DNA from: an uncultured Pirellula sp.
GTDB lineage: Bacteria > Planctomycetota > Planctomycetia > Pirellulales > Pirellulaceae
Length of the DNA: 64,000 nt
Direction of reading: 5' to 3'
Assembly: GCA_903892355.1 (NCBI GenBank)
Contig: CAITIE010000069.1
Location: forward strand, 24,618-88,617
How positions within the stretch are numbered: position 1 is the first letter of the stretch; each line of letters opens with the position of its first letter. Below, one piece after another: positions 42,877 through 52,066 of the stretch. Made by a program: the position numbers and the translations under genes. The notes under the pieces were generated by a model. The model had not been told where the DNA came from, ran no database searches, and was given only the letters and a program-made list of their open reading frames with translations.

Positions 42877-44847
42877 TCACCGAATAACGACGTTTCGTAT
42901 CCCAGCGTCTTGAGGATCGGGAGACGAGGCTATACCGGAGAGGGTAGCGATGCGAGGGTCATCGCGGCCGACGCGGATGGTGAAACTTCCGATTGAATAG
43001 ACGCGGGGATGGTAGGAATCGCCTCGAACCCGAACGGTGTAGAGGACTTCTCCACTCGCCTCGTCAATCACCTGTACGACCGGATTCTTCACGTTTTCAA
43101 ACTGCAGTTTGGGTAGCCAGGCTATTGGTTTTCGACCATCGTTTTCGTCGATAGCGATCTCGATCGGCCAACCCGGAAACTGTTTGTTGGCGGACGCATC
43201 TAGTGAGGCAAATCGTGGCCAGCATTCGAGGGTCACGGTACCACTCGGTTTATGGAATCGGGCGATCGCATAGCCGTCAGCGCGCTGGCGTTCGTCACCG
43301 ATCGCTTGAGGGTTCGCATACGCCAACATGCGAATGGGGTTGCCGAGGCCGTCCCGGTAATCGCCCGTCCAGGGAAGTGGACTGTCGGGCACGGCATTTG
43401 GTCCCGGTTCTTCGTTAAGCGGATGCCACCATCGACCATAAATGGTGTTGACGAGCGCCGGGGAGGTGAAACCGTACGGGCCATCTCCGGGTTCGTCGAT
43501 TCCATGTTTGACAACGACCGCAAGGTGCTGGTCCCCGCATAAGTGGATCGCTCGTACACGCCGTAATTCTCGCAATGCACGTTTTCGCTGCGACTGAGGC
43601 CAACCATTGCAATCGAGATCAGCGAGCAATCGGTCGTCCCGTTTTCCGTGCATATGGACTGCTCCGCAGAATGCGGTTTGGGAGAGTACGCATTTAATCT
43701 GAGAGTCTTTCCAATCTTCGGTCCAGGACTGCAGGAAACGGTGTTGGCGTTCTCCTAATAGGTTCAAGCCTGGGAGGTCGATACTGTTGGGGTCGTAGTG
43801 GGGGTCATTGATATGGTCGGGGCGAGGACCCATCTGCGGGATATTACCGATAGGGGCCGATTTGAATTTTCGGTCTTCGAGGATGGCGAAATCGACGCCG
43901 CCCCATCGCATTCTCGTGAAATAAACACCGATACCGCTTTCAAGAGGTGTTGGATCGGCCGGCGGCGGAAGGTGGCTTGTTTGTTGACGCTCCACCATCT
44001 GAACATACGGTACCGGATAATAGTAGCCACCATCGGAACCATCATTTCGGTGGGCGCGTTTGCCCGATTCCCCCCAAAGGTTCGGATGGCCAACATCGTG
44101 ATCGTCCGGGATGGTGATGGTCGGGCGGTCTCGCATGACATCCCGGAATTGCAATCCAAACTCAATCCAACCCGCTGTATGTTCGGTGTGCCGATACGTT
44201 TGATCGCCGGCGAAGAAGAGGACGTCGGGGTTGTGCTTGAGAAGATTGTTAATGATCTCTGGGCGTGTACCGGTAGTGCGGCTCGAATTGCAGGACATGC
44301 TCGCGATGACCAGCGTGTCGCGATCGATCGGGTTGCGACGTATGGTTCCTTCGAAGGAAGCCGATTCACCATGCCGGGCGCGGTACCGATGGGATTGGCT
44401 GTCATCCCAGTCATGGATCCGAAAGTGAGCATCCCAACCTGGATAGTTCACGGCCCCCTTCGCGATCTCGATCCATTGATCGCCTCGCTGGACTTCGAGT
44501 CGGACGTCGCGGGGTTCGTCCGGCATGAGCGGGTAGAGTTGCACCGAAAGCGAGAGAAGTTTGGCATCCAGCGTGTAGAGCGCGAACGCGACGGTCTGGT
44601 CCCGCGGGACTTTCATCGTCGGAGGAGGATTTTGCCCCTTGGGTTGCTTGTCCCACCACGAACCCGTTGCCAGCGAGTCCAAGTTGGGGAAATCGTCGCC
44701 GAACGGTTTTTCCAACGGGACGATTGTATCTGTGGGTTGTCGTGATTCTGCTTGAAGCGGTTGGACAGCGATGGCCGCCGTCATCGACGCGCCTGTTGCA
44801 AGAGTCGTCTGACAAAACGTTCGGCGTTGCATGAGAGGATGATCCAT
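42877..44847 (-). CDS. PhoD-family alkaline phosphatase
   Basis: The 656-residue protein carries a Tat-type signal (QRRTFCQTTLATGAS near the N-terminus). PhoD-family features include the N-terminal beta domain with FALYTLDAKLLSLSVQ and the metal-site sequences ASMSCNSSRTTG, DVLFFAGDQTYRHTEH, ITIPDDHDVGHPNLWG and RAIHLCGDQHLAVVVKHG. PhoD enzymes hydrolyse phosphomono- and diesters outside the membrane with Ca and Fe. It converges with the WD40 gene. The start at 44847 is plausible; the Met five codons further in is equally possible. Confidence 0.88.
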   Translation of the reverse strand: MDHPLMQRRTFCQTTLATGASMTAAIAVQPLQAESRQPTDTIVPLEKPFGDDFPNLDSLATGSWWDKQPKGQNPPPTMKVPRDQTVAFALYTLDAKLLSLSVQLYPLMPDEPRDVRLEVQRGDQWIEIAKGAVNYPGWDAHFRIHDWDDSQSHRYRARHGESASFEGTIRRNPIDRDTLVIASMSCNSSRTTGTRPEIINNLLKHNPDVLFFAGDQTYRHTEHTAGWIEFGLQFRDVMRDRPTITIPDDHDVGHPNLWGESGKRAHRNDGSDGGYYYPVPYVQMVERQQTSHLPPPADPTPLESGIGVYFTRMRWGGVDFAILEDRKFKSAPIGNIPQMGPRPDHINDPHYDPNSIDLPGLNLLGERQHRFLQSWTEDWKDSQIKCVLSQTAFCGAVHMHGKRDDRLLADLDCNGWPQSQRKRALRELRRVRAIHLCGDQHLAVVVKHGIDEPGDGPYGFTSPALVNTIYGRWWHPLNEEPGPNAVPDSPLPWTGDYRDGLGNPIRMLAYANPQAIGDERQRADGYAIARFHKPSGTVTLECWPRFASLDASANKQFPGWPIEIAIDENDGRKPIAWLPKLQFENVKNPVVQVIDEASGEVLYTVRVRGDSYHPRVYSIGSFTIRVGRDDPRIATLSGIASSPDPQDAGIRNVVIR

Positions 44848-44894
44848 GGCAGGCTAGAGGACGCGTCAAAGGTTTAAGGATTCAATCGCCCAGC

Positions 44895-45830
44895 TTATTC
44901 GCCAGACTTGAGCTGATCGGCTTTGATTTTATCCACGCGAAGACGTTGGATGGCCAAAGGATCTAACGGTTGAATATTGGGGTCGACGTATTCGACCAAG
45001 TCACGCAGTGCGATCACTCGATATTTCTCCGTCGCCAAGTACCGCAGGTAGGCTTCGAAGCGATCAGCAGGGCTGCTGACCCAATCATGCGCCGTATCGG
45101 GAACGCCGTGAAACTGAAGAATGGCGATGCGACCTGACTGGGCCGTTTTCACCGCTCGGATCAAATCTTCGAGAGCCCAATCGGGGCGTGCATCGCCCGC
45201 AGAAGGAAGCAAGTACGTATGGTCGAGTCCCGGTTCGTACGGGACACCTCGACCGTATTTATAGGGGTATTCCGGTTCACCCCCTCGACGAGCGAATAGG
45301 ATCCCGTGTTTCTTCAAGGTGTCAAAGGCTGCTAAGGATCTCGCGTTTCCTGGCCACGCAAAGGTCACAGGCTTCGGAATACCATGTTCAGCGCATCGCT
45401 TTTCGATGCCTTGCAACTGCTCCGAAAGCTGGTCCGCATTCCCGTCGTTGATGGCTAAATGATCTCGCGTGTGATTACCAATCTCGAATCCATCGTTGTG
45501 CAGTTGTCGAATTTCCTCCCAGTCCATGTAGTCCTTTTTGTTGGTGGTAAAGTCGAATCCCTCCGTGATAAAAAACGTCGCGCCGAAGCCGTACTTCAAA
45601 AGCAATGGTCGAGCGATGGTGAAGTGGGATTTCGACGAGTCGTCGAACGTCAGTACGACTACTTTTTCAGCCGACTTTTTCACGGCGTCCGTCGGCGCCG
45701 CCGACTTTTCCGGAGACTGCGCCATGAGGGGCGAGGTTGCACCGACAATTCCGCCCCCGACCAAGAGCAAAGCGACCAGCAGGAGACGAGGGTGGAGAAC
45801 GACAGGATGACCGTGTGGGCACGTTTTCAT
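44895..45830 (-). CDS. Polysaccharide deacetylase (NodB-type)
   Basis: From ATG 45830 the protein has 311 residues with a signal peptide (LLLVALLLVGGGIVGATSPLMAQ). The NodB domain shows motif 1 VVVLTFDDSSKSH (TFDD), motif 2 IGNHTRDHLAI (H-x3-H) and motif 3 VTFAWPGNARSLAAFDTL. It would remove N-acetyl or O-acetyl groups from cell-envelope or external polysaccharides with a divalent metal. The long 45875 start is less likely since it adds 15 polar residues before the signal. It reads in the same direction as phoD with a gap of 47 bases, so the two may share a transcript. Confidence 0.87.
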   Translation of the reverse strand: MKTCPHGHPVVLHPRLLLVALLLVGGGIVGATSPLMAQSPEKSAAPTDAVKKSAEKVVVLTFDDSSKSHFTIARPLLLKYGFGATFFITEGFDFTTNKKDYMDWEEIRQLHNDGFEIGNHTRDHLAINDGNADQLSEQLQGIEKRCAEHGIPKPVTFAWPGNARSLAAFDTLKKHGILFARRGGEPEYPYKYGRGVPYEPGLDHTYLLPSAGDARPDWALEDLIRAVKTAQSGRIAILQFHGVPDTAHDWVSSPADRFEAYLRYLATEKYRVIALRDLVEYVDPNIQPLDPLAIQRLRVDKIKADQLKSGE

Positions 45831-45952
45831 GGAGTTTCTTTGCCTGGCTGCACTAGCTTGGTGGGAATCGTTCAATCGGCTCCGATTGTAAAGGAATCCA
45901 GCTACCCCCTTACCACTTCTGGTTCAGCGTTGTCCCTTTTTCGGAAAAAACA

Positions 45953-45981
45953 GTTGACGATTTCATCAACTATCGTAGAAT
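45953..45981 (+). promoter_or_regulatory. Promoter and operator candidate for the arsR-type gene
   Basis: TTGACG (45954-45959), a 16-base spacer and TAGAAT (45976-45981) match sigma-70 at 5/6 and 5/6. An imperfect inverted repeat fills the spacer: GTTGACGAT (45953-45961) with TTCATCAAC (45962-45970), seven of nine positions pairing. That is where ArsR/SmtB proteins typically bind. Confidence 0.5.
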
Positions 45982-46017
45982 CGATTGTCGATCAATGAGT
46001 TGGTTGATTGATGAATT

Positions 46018-46051
46018 GATCGGCCGTGTGGATTGATGGGCCGTATGGATT
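46018..46051. repeat. 17-bp direct repeats in the leader of the arsR-type gene
   Basis: GATCGGCCGTGTGGATT (46018-46034) is followed without a gap by GATGGGCCGTATGGATT (46035-46051), two mismatches, and a partial third unit. Their role is unknown. Confidence 0.75.
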
Positions 46052-46140
46052 GATCGGTGGAACAGGGCCGAATTGATGGATCGGAAGCGAGCTGAGGACA
46101 GCCAATTGGTGCTTGGGGTTTTGGAGCGCAGGTAACGCGA

Positions 46141-46512
46141 ATGGGGACCATGGACAACGAACCAACGCACGCATGCTTAGGGGAGCAGCACGCTGAAAAT
46201 GGCGTGGCGGTCCAACTGCCAGACCCATTGGTCTGTGCACGGACAGCTGCCATTTTCAGGGCCCTTGGGGATGTTAGTCGGCTGAGTCTGTTAGCCTTGC
46301 TGGCCCAGCGTGAGATGTGCGTTTCAGAGTTGACGGAAAAGCTGAGCGATAACCTGCCGGCCATTTCGCAGCGACTGAAGCTCCTGCGATCGGAGCGGAT
46401 TGTTCGATCGCGGCGTCAAGGCAAGCACGTGTACTATTCGCTTGCGGACAACCATATCGCCCTCTTGATTTCGAACGGATTGGAACATGGATCCGAAGAA
46501 CCTCACGGTTAA
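46141..46512 (+). CDS. ArsR/SmtB-family metal-sensing repressor
   Basis: The 123-residue winged-helix protein has a recognition helix in SELTEKLSDNLPAISQRLKLLRSERIV and a wing at RRQGKHVYYSL. The C-terminal helix carries the SmtB alpha-5 zinc-site spacing exactly: D, then H at +2, H at +13 and E at +16 in ADNHIALLISNGLEHGSE. A cysteine in the recognition-domain start (REMCVSEL) matches the CadC/ArsR alpha-3 position, and an N-terminal HAC motif could add a ligand. It probably represses until zinc, or a similar metal, binds. A histidine-rich protein gene follows 137 bases downstream, the likely target; operator candidates lie upstream. Confidence 0.9.
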   Translation: MGTMDNEPTHACLGEQHAENGVAVQLPDPLVCARTAAIFRALGDVSRLSLLALLAQREMCVSELTEKLSDNLPAISQRLKLLRSERIVRSRRQGKHVYYSLADNHIALLISNGLEHGSEEPHG

Positions 46513-46536
46513 TTTTCACGGTTAATTTTCACGGTT
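46504..46536. repeat. 13-bp tandem repeat over the stop codon of the arsR-type gene
   Basis: CACGGTTAATTTT occurs at 46504-46516 and 46517-46529 with a third partial unit to 46536. The first copy supplies the TAA stop. Confidence 0.8.
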
Positions 46537-46649
46537 GCGCCGCAGGACGTTGGACGCGGGAGCAGCCTGGGTTTTTAAAAGGCATCGACAACGTAAACAA
46601 ATTTTTTTGACTGGTAATCGTTGACTCGTAACAAAGGAACTAAGAACAA

Positions 46650-47024
46650 ATGGGACACAATCACGAAAACCATGACCATGTGCATGGCGCCAACTGTGGG
46701 CATACCGCGATCCAGCATGGGGATCACGTGGATTATCTCCATGATGGCCATTTGCATCATCAAGAAGGTGCCGGGGTCGTTGAAGAGCATGCGCTCGAGG
46801 TGAACGCGAATAATCCTGAATCATGCACAGGTGGGCATGCGTGCAGCGGGCATGCGGCGGACCATGTTCACGGTCCTGGTTGCGGACACCCTGCGGTGCC
46901 TCACGGCGACCATGTGGATTACCTTGTCGATGGCCACTTGCACCATCAGCACAATGGCCACTGCGACAACCACGGCAATGTCTCGATCGTCAAAAGTGGA
47001 GCCACGGTAACTCCGGAGGTTTAA
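46650..47024 (+). CDS. Histidine-rich metal-binding protein with internal duplication
   Basis: This 124-residue protein has 26 histidines (about 21 percent) and 5 cysteines. It consists of two 28-residue repeats, at residues 10-37 and 72-99, with 22 of 28 identical positions. Each has the pattern H-V-H-G-x-x-C-G-H ... H-G-D-H-V-D-Y-L ... G-H-L-H-H. The second is followed by an extra HNGHCDNHG. There is no signal peptide or membrane segment, so it is cytoplasmic. The sequence resembles a small family seen beside zinc regulators and often mis-called as a zinc permease; with the ArsR-type sensor next door, zinc buffering or sequestration is likely. It ends before a strong terminator. Confidence 0.85.
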   Translation: MGHNHENHDHVHGANCGHTAIQHGDHVDYLHDGHLHHQEGAGVVEEHALEVNANNPESCTGGHACSGHAADHVHGPGCGHPAVPHGDHVDYLVDGHLHHQHNGHCDNHGNVSIVKSGATVTPEV

Positions 47025-47101
47025 ATCGATTTCTCTCTCGGGAACTGGATCGGCTTTCCCCAAGAGAGTTTTGAAGTGTTTGGATTTTGAATTTCATTGC
47101 G

Positions 47102-47140
47102 AAGCCCGCCACACGATTGATCGCCTGTGGCGGGCTTTTT
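47102..47140 (+). terminator. Rho-independent terminator after the His-rich gene
   Basis: AAGCCCGCCACA (47102-47113) pairs perfectly with TGTGGCGGGCTT (47126-47137), followed by TTT for a T-run of five. It also shows that the next gene cannot start as far upstream as 47087. Confidence 0.9.
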
Positions 47141-47305
47141 GCATGGAATCCCCTTTTTTCTTTTTGCCCGGCAAATCGCTCCTCGTGTGCTTGTCCGCAG
47201 CGGACTTTCTCAAACGGTTCGGGCGTCCGCATGTTACACTTGAACGGTTCCTCGTTCATGTTTTGTGACCGCTCTATTTTCTCAGTTTTCTCAGCGTCGG
47301 GTGCT

Positions 47306-50300
47306 ATGCGTCGAGCCATTCTTCCCTTGGGACTGTTTCTTGTTTTATCGCCAATCCTAAGTGTTTGGCTTTTGGGTCAGACCGATGAACAGGCGTGGAA
47401 ATCGGTACCGGCAGAGGCGTGGGCAGAGCAAGCCCGAGAAGTTGGTGATGCGGTTCGCGGCGCGTCGATTTTTTATCAGCCGTCGTTGGCATGCGCAACA
47501 TGCCACCTTTCGAAAAGTGGATCTGCGGCAACGACCGGCCCAGGGCTCGGGCATGGCCAAACGATTGCGATCGCGGACCGACTCACGGACGAGCAATTGG
47601 TCGAATCGATTTTGGAGCCATCCAAAACGATTCGGAAGGGATACGAATCGTCGACGATCCGGACCGACGAAGGCGAAGTAATCACGGGCATCATCGTGGA
47701 AAAAGGGGACGATCTTTGGTCCCTTCGAAATGCCAATGGCGAACTCGTTCGGGTCAAGGCTTCCGAGATTGAGTCTTCTTCGCAGTCGGTTCAGTCGTTG
47801 ATGCCTATCGGACTGGTCCAACAACTTTCCGGTCGCCAGCAGTTTCTCGATCTGCTGAAGTACTTGATGGAGGTGCGCGATGGTGGGCCGGAACGAGCTC
47901 GATCGCTGCAACCGGACTTGAGTCTCATGGCGATAAAAATCCCCGAGTATGAATCTCAAATCGACCACGCGGGCTTCATCAGCGAATGGAATGGCGAGTC
48001 ATTATCGCGTGGAGCAGCCATTTACCAACGCGTGTGCGCCAATTGTCACGGTACCAAAGATCAGCTGGGTTCGTTGCCAACAGCCTTGCGATTCGCCGAA
48101 GGGAAATTCAAAAACGGGAGTGACCCGTACTCGATGTATCGCACCCTTACGCACGGCTATGGATTTATGCCAGCGCAAACGTGGATGGTGCCGGCACAGA
48201 AATACGATGTGATCCATTACATCCGAGAGACGTTTATGGGGGCCAATCCCAATGTGGATCCGGGGCTCGGTGATTCTGGATTCGGCAAGGGTGCTGATCT
48301 GACGGCTGAATACCTTCAGCGATTGCCCAAGGGGGATTCGCGAGGGCCGGCTCCGAGTCAAATCGAGGTTTGGAGTGCGATGGACTATGGAAACCAATTG
48401 ACCCACTGTTATGAAATCCCAGGAGACAAGCTCAACATTGCCTACAAGGGAGTGGCGATGCGCATCGACCCAGGGCCGGGAGGTATCACCCGAGGTAACG
48501 ATTGGATGATCTTTGATACCGACACGATGCGGTGGGCGGCAGGTTGGCGAGTCGATGGGGACGATCCGAAGCAGCGCTTCATCGATTGGCGCGATATTCA
48601 ATTCAATGGCGAGCATGGTATTCATCCTCGCATTGTTGGCCGGACGGTCTTTGCCAACGCGGTCGGGCCAGGATGGGCTGATCCCGCGACGGGCTCGCTG
48701 GACGACGATCAGCGCGTCGTCGGTCGGGACAATCGCCGCTACGGTCCCTTGCCAAAAGCCTGGGCGAACTACCATGGGCTATTCAACCATGGCAGCCGCA
48801 CTGTGGTTTGGTACTCGGTCGGCGATGCCGAGATTCTCGAGTCCCCTACCCTTCTCGAATCCGGCACCGATGTTCCAGTCGCTTTTGCGCGCGTGCTGAA
48901 CATCGCGCCTCATGCCCAGACGTTGGAATTTCGATTGGCCGATCTCGGGCCCCAAGACTTGGACGCGAAAATCGTGATGCCGAGCGGTGCATTGGATGGC
49001 CCGTCGGATCAAAACATCGCTTCGGTCCACTATTTGGATTCCATCACGGTCGGGCTCTATGGAAAGCTTCAGGGGTTGGAGTTAATAAATCGGGACGGGC
49101 GTTTGGTGGTCCGAGTGCCGGCGAGCGAGACACAACGTCAGTTCCTGGCTTGGACCAGTGAGCCTTATGCCGAGTCGGCTAAAGAATCGGGGAATACTCG
49201 ATTGACGGAACTGTTGCTTTCGTACTCGCTCGATCTTCAACCGTTTCTGAAAAATGCACCTTCGCGTTGGGCTCAAGTGCTACAGTCAGAATCCAAGGTT
49301 TCGTTCCAGAGCGGGGCCTTTGCGATCGAATCGCTGGTGGCCCCTGAGCCAAACCCATGGCTAGCGCAGATGCGTTTCACCGGCCTCGATTTCTTTTCCG
49401 ACGGCAGTTTGGGGGTCAGCACGTGGGACGGTGATGTTTGGCGAGTCTACGAGCAGAGTGAACTCGGAAAACTCAGTTGGAAGCGGATCGCATCCGGTTT
49501 GTACCAACCGTTGGGATTGAAGATCCTCGACGATACCGTTTACTTGACGTGTCGCGACCAACTCGCGGTCCTTCGGCATTTCGATGATGATGGCGAGGCC
49601 GATTTCATCCAATGCTTGAACAACGATCATCAAGTCACCGAGCACTTTCACGAGTTTGCGATGGGGCTGCAGACCGATGAGGCGGGGAATTTTTATTACG
49701 CGAAATCGGGCCGGCATGCGCTCAAAGCGATTGTGCCTCAGCATGGGACTCTTCTTCGCGTCTCTCCCGATGGATCGAAGACGGAAATACTCGCCACAGG
49801 GTTTCGAGCGGCAAACGGTGTGTGCCTTAATCCTGACGGCTCGTTCATCGTGACCGATCAAGAAGGATTCTGGAATCCGAAGAACCGAATCAATTGGGTG
49901 ACTTACGATGAAGCGACCGGCCCCAAGTTTTATGGCAACATGTTCGGTTACCACGACGTCACCGATACCTCGGACTCAGCGATGGAACCGCCACTGTGTT
50001 GGATCACGAACGCATTCGATCGATCGCCCGCAGAGTTGATGTGGGTCGACAGTCCGATCTGGGGTGAACTGCAAGGCGGACTTCTAAATTTCTCGTATGG
50101 CTACGGAAAGGTCTATTGGGTGTTGCATGAGCAGGTCGAGGGATTGCGTCAAGGTGGAATGATCGAGCTACCGATCCCGAGCTTTCCTACGGGAGTGATG
50201 CGGGGGCGTTTCCATCCCGGTGACCATCACCTTTATGCGTGTGGCATGTTCTCGTGGGCTGGGAATGCGACGGCGCCAGGAGGTTTGTACCGCATTCGCA

Positions 50301-50674
50301 AGTTGTCGGAGCCGAGCCATCTGCCGATTGGGTTGTCGGCCCGTACCGACGGATTGCATCTGCGTTTCGCAGAGCCCCTCGCCGCAGGATCGGTTCTGCC
50401 CGAACGGGTGCACGTCAAAGCGTGGGACCTCAAGCGGAGCGAGCGGTACGGTTCGGATCACATCAACGAACGAACGCTGCAGGTGATCAAGACGGAACTC
50501 TCCGAGGATGGAACATCGGTAAGGATCGAGGTGGACGGTCTATCGCCTACTTGGGGTATGGAAATCCTCTACGATTTTCGATCGCGAAGCGACCAAGTGG
50601 TCTCGGGTAAAATCCACAATACGATCCATCAACTCGGAGATGCGGACCCAACTGCTAACGCACCCACTGAATAA
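47306..50674 (+). CDS. Large secreted di-heme PVC-type protein with beta-propeller
   Basis: From ATG 47306 the protein has 1122 residues. The signal or anchor is LPLGLFLVLSPILSVWLLG. A first heme motif CATCH (63-67) opens a PVC-type heme-binding domain with its following beta segment (GYESSTIRTDEGEVITGIIV) and MPIGLVQQL. A second heme motif CANCHG is near residue 244. A large domain (MDYGNQLTHCYEI to about 520) is of the DUF6797 kind, by memory. The second half is propeller-like (WDGDVWRVYEQSELGKLSWK, FHPGDHHLYACGMFSW), as in sugar dehydrogenase-like proteins. It may oxidise a substrate in the periplasm and pass electrons to its hemes; the substrate is unknown. Confidence 0.87.
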   Translation: MRRAILPLGLFLVLSPILSVWLLGQTDEQAWKSVPAEAWAEQAREVGDAVRGASIFYQPSLACATCHLSKSGSAATTGPGLGHGQTIAIADRLTDEQLVESILEPSKTIRKGYESSTIRTDEGEVITGIIVEKGDDLWSLRNANGELVRVKASEIESSSQSVQSLMPIGLVQQLSGRQQFLDLLKYLMEVRDGGPERARSLQPDLSLMAIKIPEYESQIDHAGFISEWNGESLSRGAAIYQRVCANCHGTKDQLGSLPTALRFAEGKFKNGSDPYSMYRTLTHGYGFMPAQTWMVPAQKYDVIHYIRETFMGANPNVDPGLGDSGFGKGADLTAEYLQRLPKGDSRGPAPSQIEVWSAMDYGNQLTHCYEIPGDKLNIAYKGVAMRIDPGPGGITRGNDWMIFDTDTMRWAAGWRVDGDDPKQRFIDWRDIQFNGEHGIHPRIVGRTVFANAVGPGWADPATGSLDDDQRVVGRDNRRYGPLPKAWANYHGLFNHGSRTVVWYSVGDAEILESPTLLESGTDVPVAFARVLNIAPHAQTLEFRLADLGPQDLDAKIVMPSGALDGPSDQNIASVHYLDSITVGLYGKLQGLELINRDGRLVVRVPASETQRQFLAWTSEPYAESAKESGNTRLTELLLSYSLDLQPFLKNAPSRWAQVLQSESKVSFQSGAFAIESLVAPEPNPWLAQMRFTGLDFFSDGSLGVSTWDGDVWRVYEQSELGKLSWKRIASGLYQPLGLKILDDTVYLTCRDQLAVLRHFDDDGEADFIQCLNNDHQVTEHFHEFAMGLQTDEAGNFYYAKSGRHALKAIVPQHGTLLRVSPDGSKTEILATGFRAANGVCLNPDGSFIVTDQEGFWNPKNRINWVTYDEATGPKFYGNMFGYHDVTDTSDSAMEPPLCWITNAFDRSPAELMWVDSPIWGELQGGLLNFSYGYGKVYWVLHEQVEGLRQGGMIELPIPSFPTGVMRGRFHPGDHHLYACGMFSWAGNATAPGGLYRIRKLSEPSHLPIGLSARTDGLHLRFAEPLAAGSVLPERVHVKAWDLKRSERYGSDHINERTLQVIKTELSEDGTSVRIEVDGLSPTWGMEILYDFRSRSDQVVSGKIHNTIHQLGDADPTANAPTE

Positions 50675-50734
50675 AACCACGGAGGGTAAAGCTGGCGATA
50701 GCGTGATTACCGGTCGGTGACTGTCGGGGTGCGA

Positions 50735-52063
50735 TTATCGGCCCGCTGCCATGGAGTTGCCTTGGAGCAGCCAAGTGCGGCAGAGGTGTGGGACCGATGC
50801 CTCATCGCGCAATGAGAAAACAGGAAGGTGGTGGGCTGCGAGGCTAGCGGCCGTTTCGAGGAAGTGGTCTTGATGTTGGTTGACGATGACCGAGACGGCG
50901 AATCCACGGCGACGGAGCATGGCCAAGGCCAAGGCACCGGGTTCATCGATCTGCTGCACGATCGCCAGCACGCTCAGCATGCGAGGCAGGCGGCTCTCGG
51001 TCTCCATGATCAATTCGCTTAACGAAAGTCCATCGGTACGTTCTAAACGAGCGAGCGTTCGATGAAGATCTGCGAAATGTTCCGGGCTGCGATTGGCGGG
51101 AATGACGATGGGTCGCAGCCGACTGCTCGAGGCACGCATATCGAGGTCTTGGGTGGCGGAAACGCGATCGGTGTACGTTCCCGTGGATGCAATTTCCCGA
51201 ACCCGGTCCGCGGCGTCGCGACCATTGCTGATGAGGCCAAAGGGTTGACTCATCGAGTAAAGCATGTGGGCAATAGAGGCGGTTGCGGTCACAGCGAGAT
51301 CCGTACGGATCGGTTCGTTTTGTGCAGGGTTGGTCAAGGTATGCATATCGACCAACAACGTGGCACCTTGGATGCAGGTGGGTTGAAAGACCCGCGTGTG
51401 TAGGATTCCAGTACGCGCGGTTGCTTTCCAGTGAACTCGGTTGATCGGATCACCGGCTTGGTACTGTCGGATTCCGACCATGTGGGTTGGATCCTCCATG
51501 CCACGCTCCTCCAATCGCATCTCCCCCATCGGCCGGCGACTGGAGACCTCCATCCCCTCGAGAGAAATGATCTTCGGGAGCACCACCAGATATTGCGGTT
51601 GGCTTACGACTCGGTAGCTGCGGTGCAGTCCGAGGAGATCACCGGTTTCGATGATCGCTGGACCGATTTGGTAATACCCGCGGCGACGTGCTCGCAAGGA
51701 ATAGGTCATCAAGGACTTTTGGTGCGCGCGAAACGACTGGAGCCGAATCGATTGGCCGGTACGTTCAAGTGCTACCGGAGGGAGTCGCAGCGCTGCTTTG
51801 GGGAGTCGATCTTCCACGAGGATCCAAGGGATCCAGTAACCACTCTTGTTTTCGAGCTTGATTCCAATCGGGAACGAATCCCCCACTTGGACCTCATTCT
51901 GCTGAAGTTGTCGCTCGACCGTGATCACCTCGGCCCATCGGCGGGAGAGAAACCTGGCGACTTCGATCACAATGAGGAGGGTGCTCACGCCCAGCGCGAA
52001 CAGATTAGCTCCGGTGAGTAGTCCGAAGAGCAGGAGCAAGGTAATGATGGGAACGATAGCCAT
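50735..52063 (-). CDS. DUF58 (vWA-like) protein
   Basis: The 442-residue protein begins with two hydrophobic segments (IVPIITLLLLFGLLTGANLFALGVS), then a beta domain, and has the DUF58 signature GIRQYQAGDPINRVHWKATARTG near residue 215, followed by a vWA-like strand TLLVDMHTL. DUF58 proteins are partners of MoxR ATPases. Its start is 3 bases after the moxR stop, so the two are one unit. Function is usually assigned to assembly or maturation of other complexes, not known here. Confidence 0.9.
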   Translation of the reverse strand: MAIVPIITLLLLFGLLTGANLFALGVSTLLIVIEVARFLSRRWAEVITVERQLQQNEVQVGDSFPIGIKLENKSGYWIPWILVEDRLPKAALRLPPVALERTGQSIRLQSFRAHQKSLMTYSLRARRRGYYQIGPAIIETGDLLGLHRSYRVVSQPQYLVVLPKIISLEGMEVSSRRPMGEMRLEERGMEDPTHMVGIRQYQAGDPINRVHWKATARTGILHTRVFQPTCIQGATLLVDMHTLTNPAQNEPIRTDLAVTATASIAHMLYSMSQPFGLISNGRDAADRVREIASTGTYTDRVSATQDLDMRASSSRLRPIVIPANRSPEHFADLHRTLARLERTDGLSLSELIMETESRLPRMLSVLAIVQQIDEPGALALAMLRRRGFAVSVIVNQHQDHFLETAASLAAHHLPVFSLRDEASVPHLCRTWLLQGNSMAAGR

Positions 52064-52066
52064 CGA

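Noticed and set aside
43798..44745. 315-residue plus-strand frame inside the PhoD gene
   Set aside because: Antisense shadow of conserved metal-site codons.
46607..46634. Second promoter (TTGACT ... TAACAA) before the His-rich gene
   Set aside because: The -10 match is only 3 of 6, too weak to list as a feature.
47087..47305. 73-residue N-terminal extension of the di-heme protein
   Set aside because: It runs through a perfect terminator at 47102-47140, and a good signal peptide begins at 47306.
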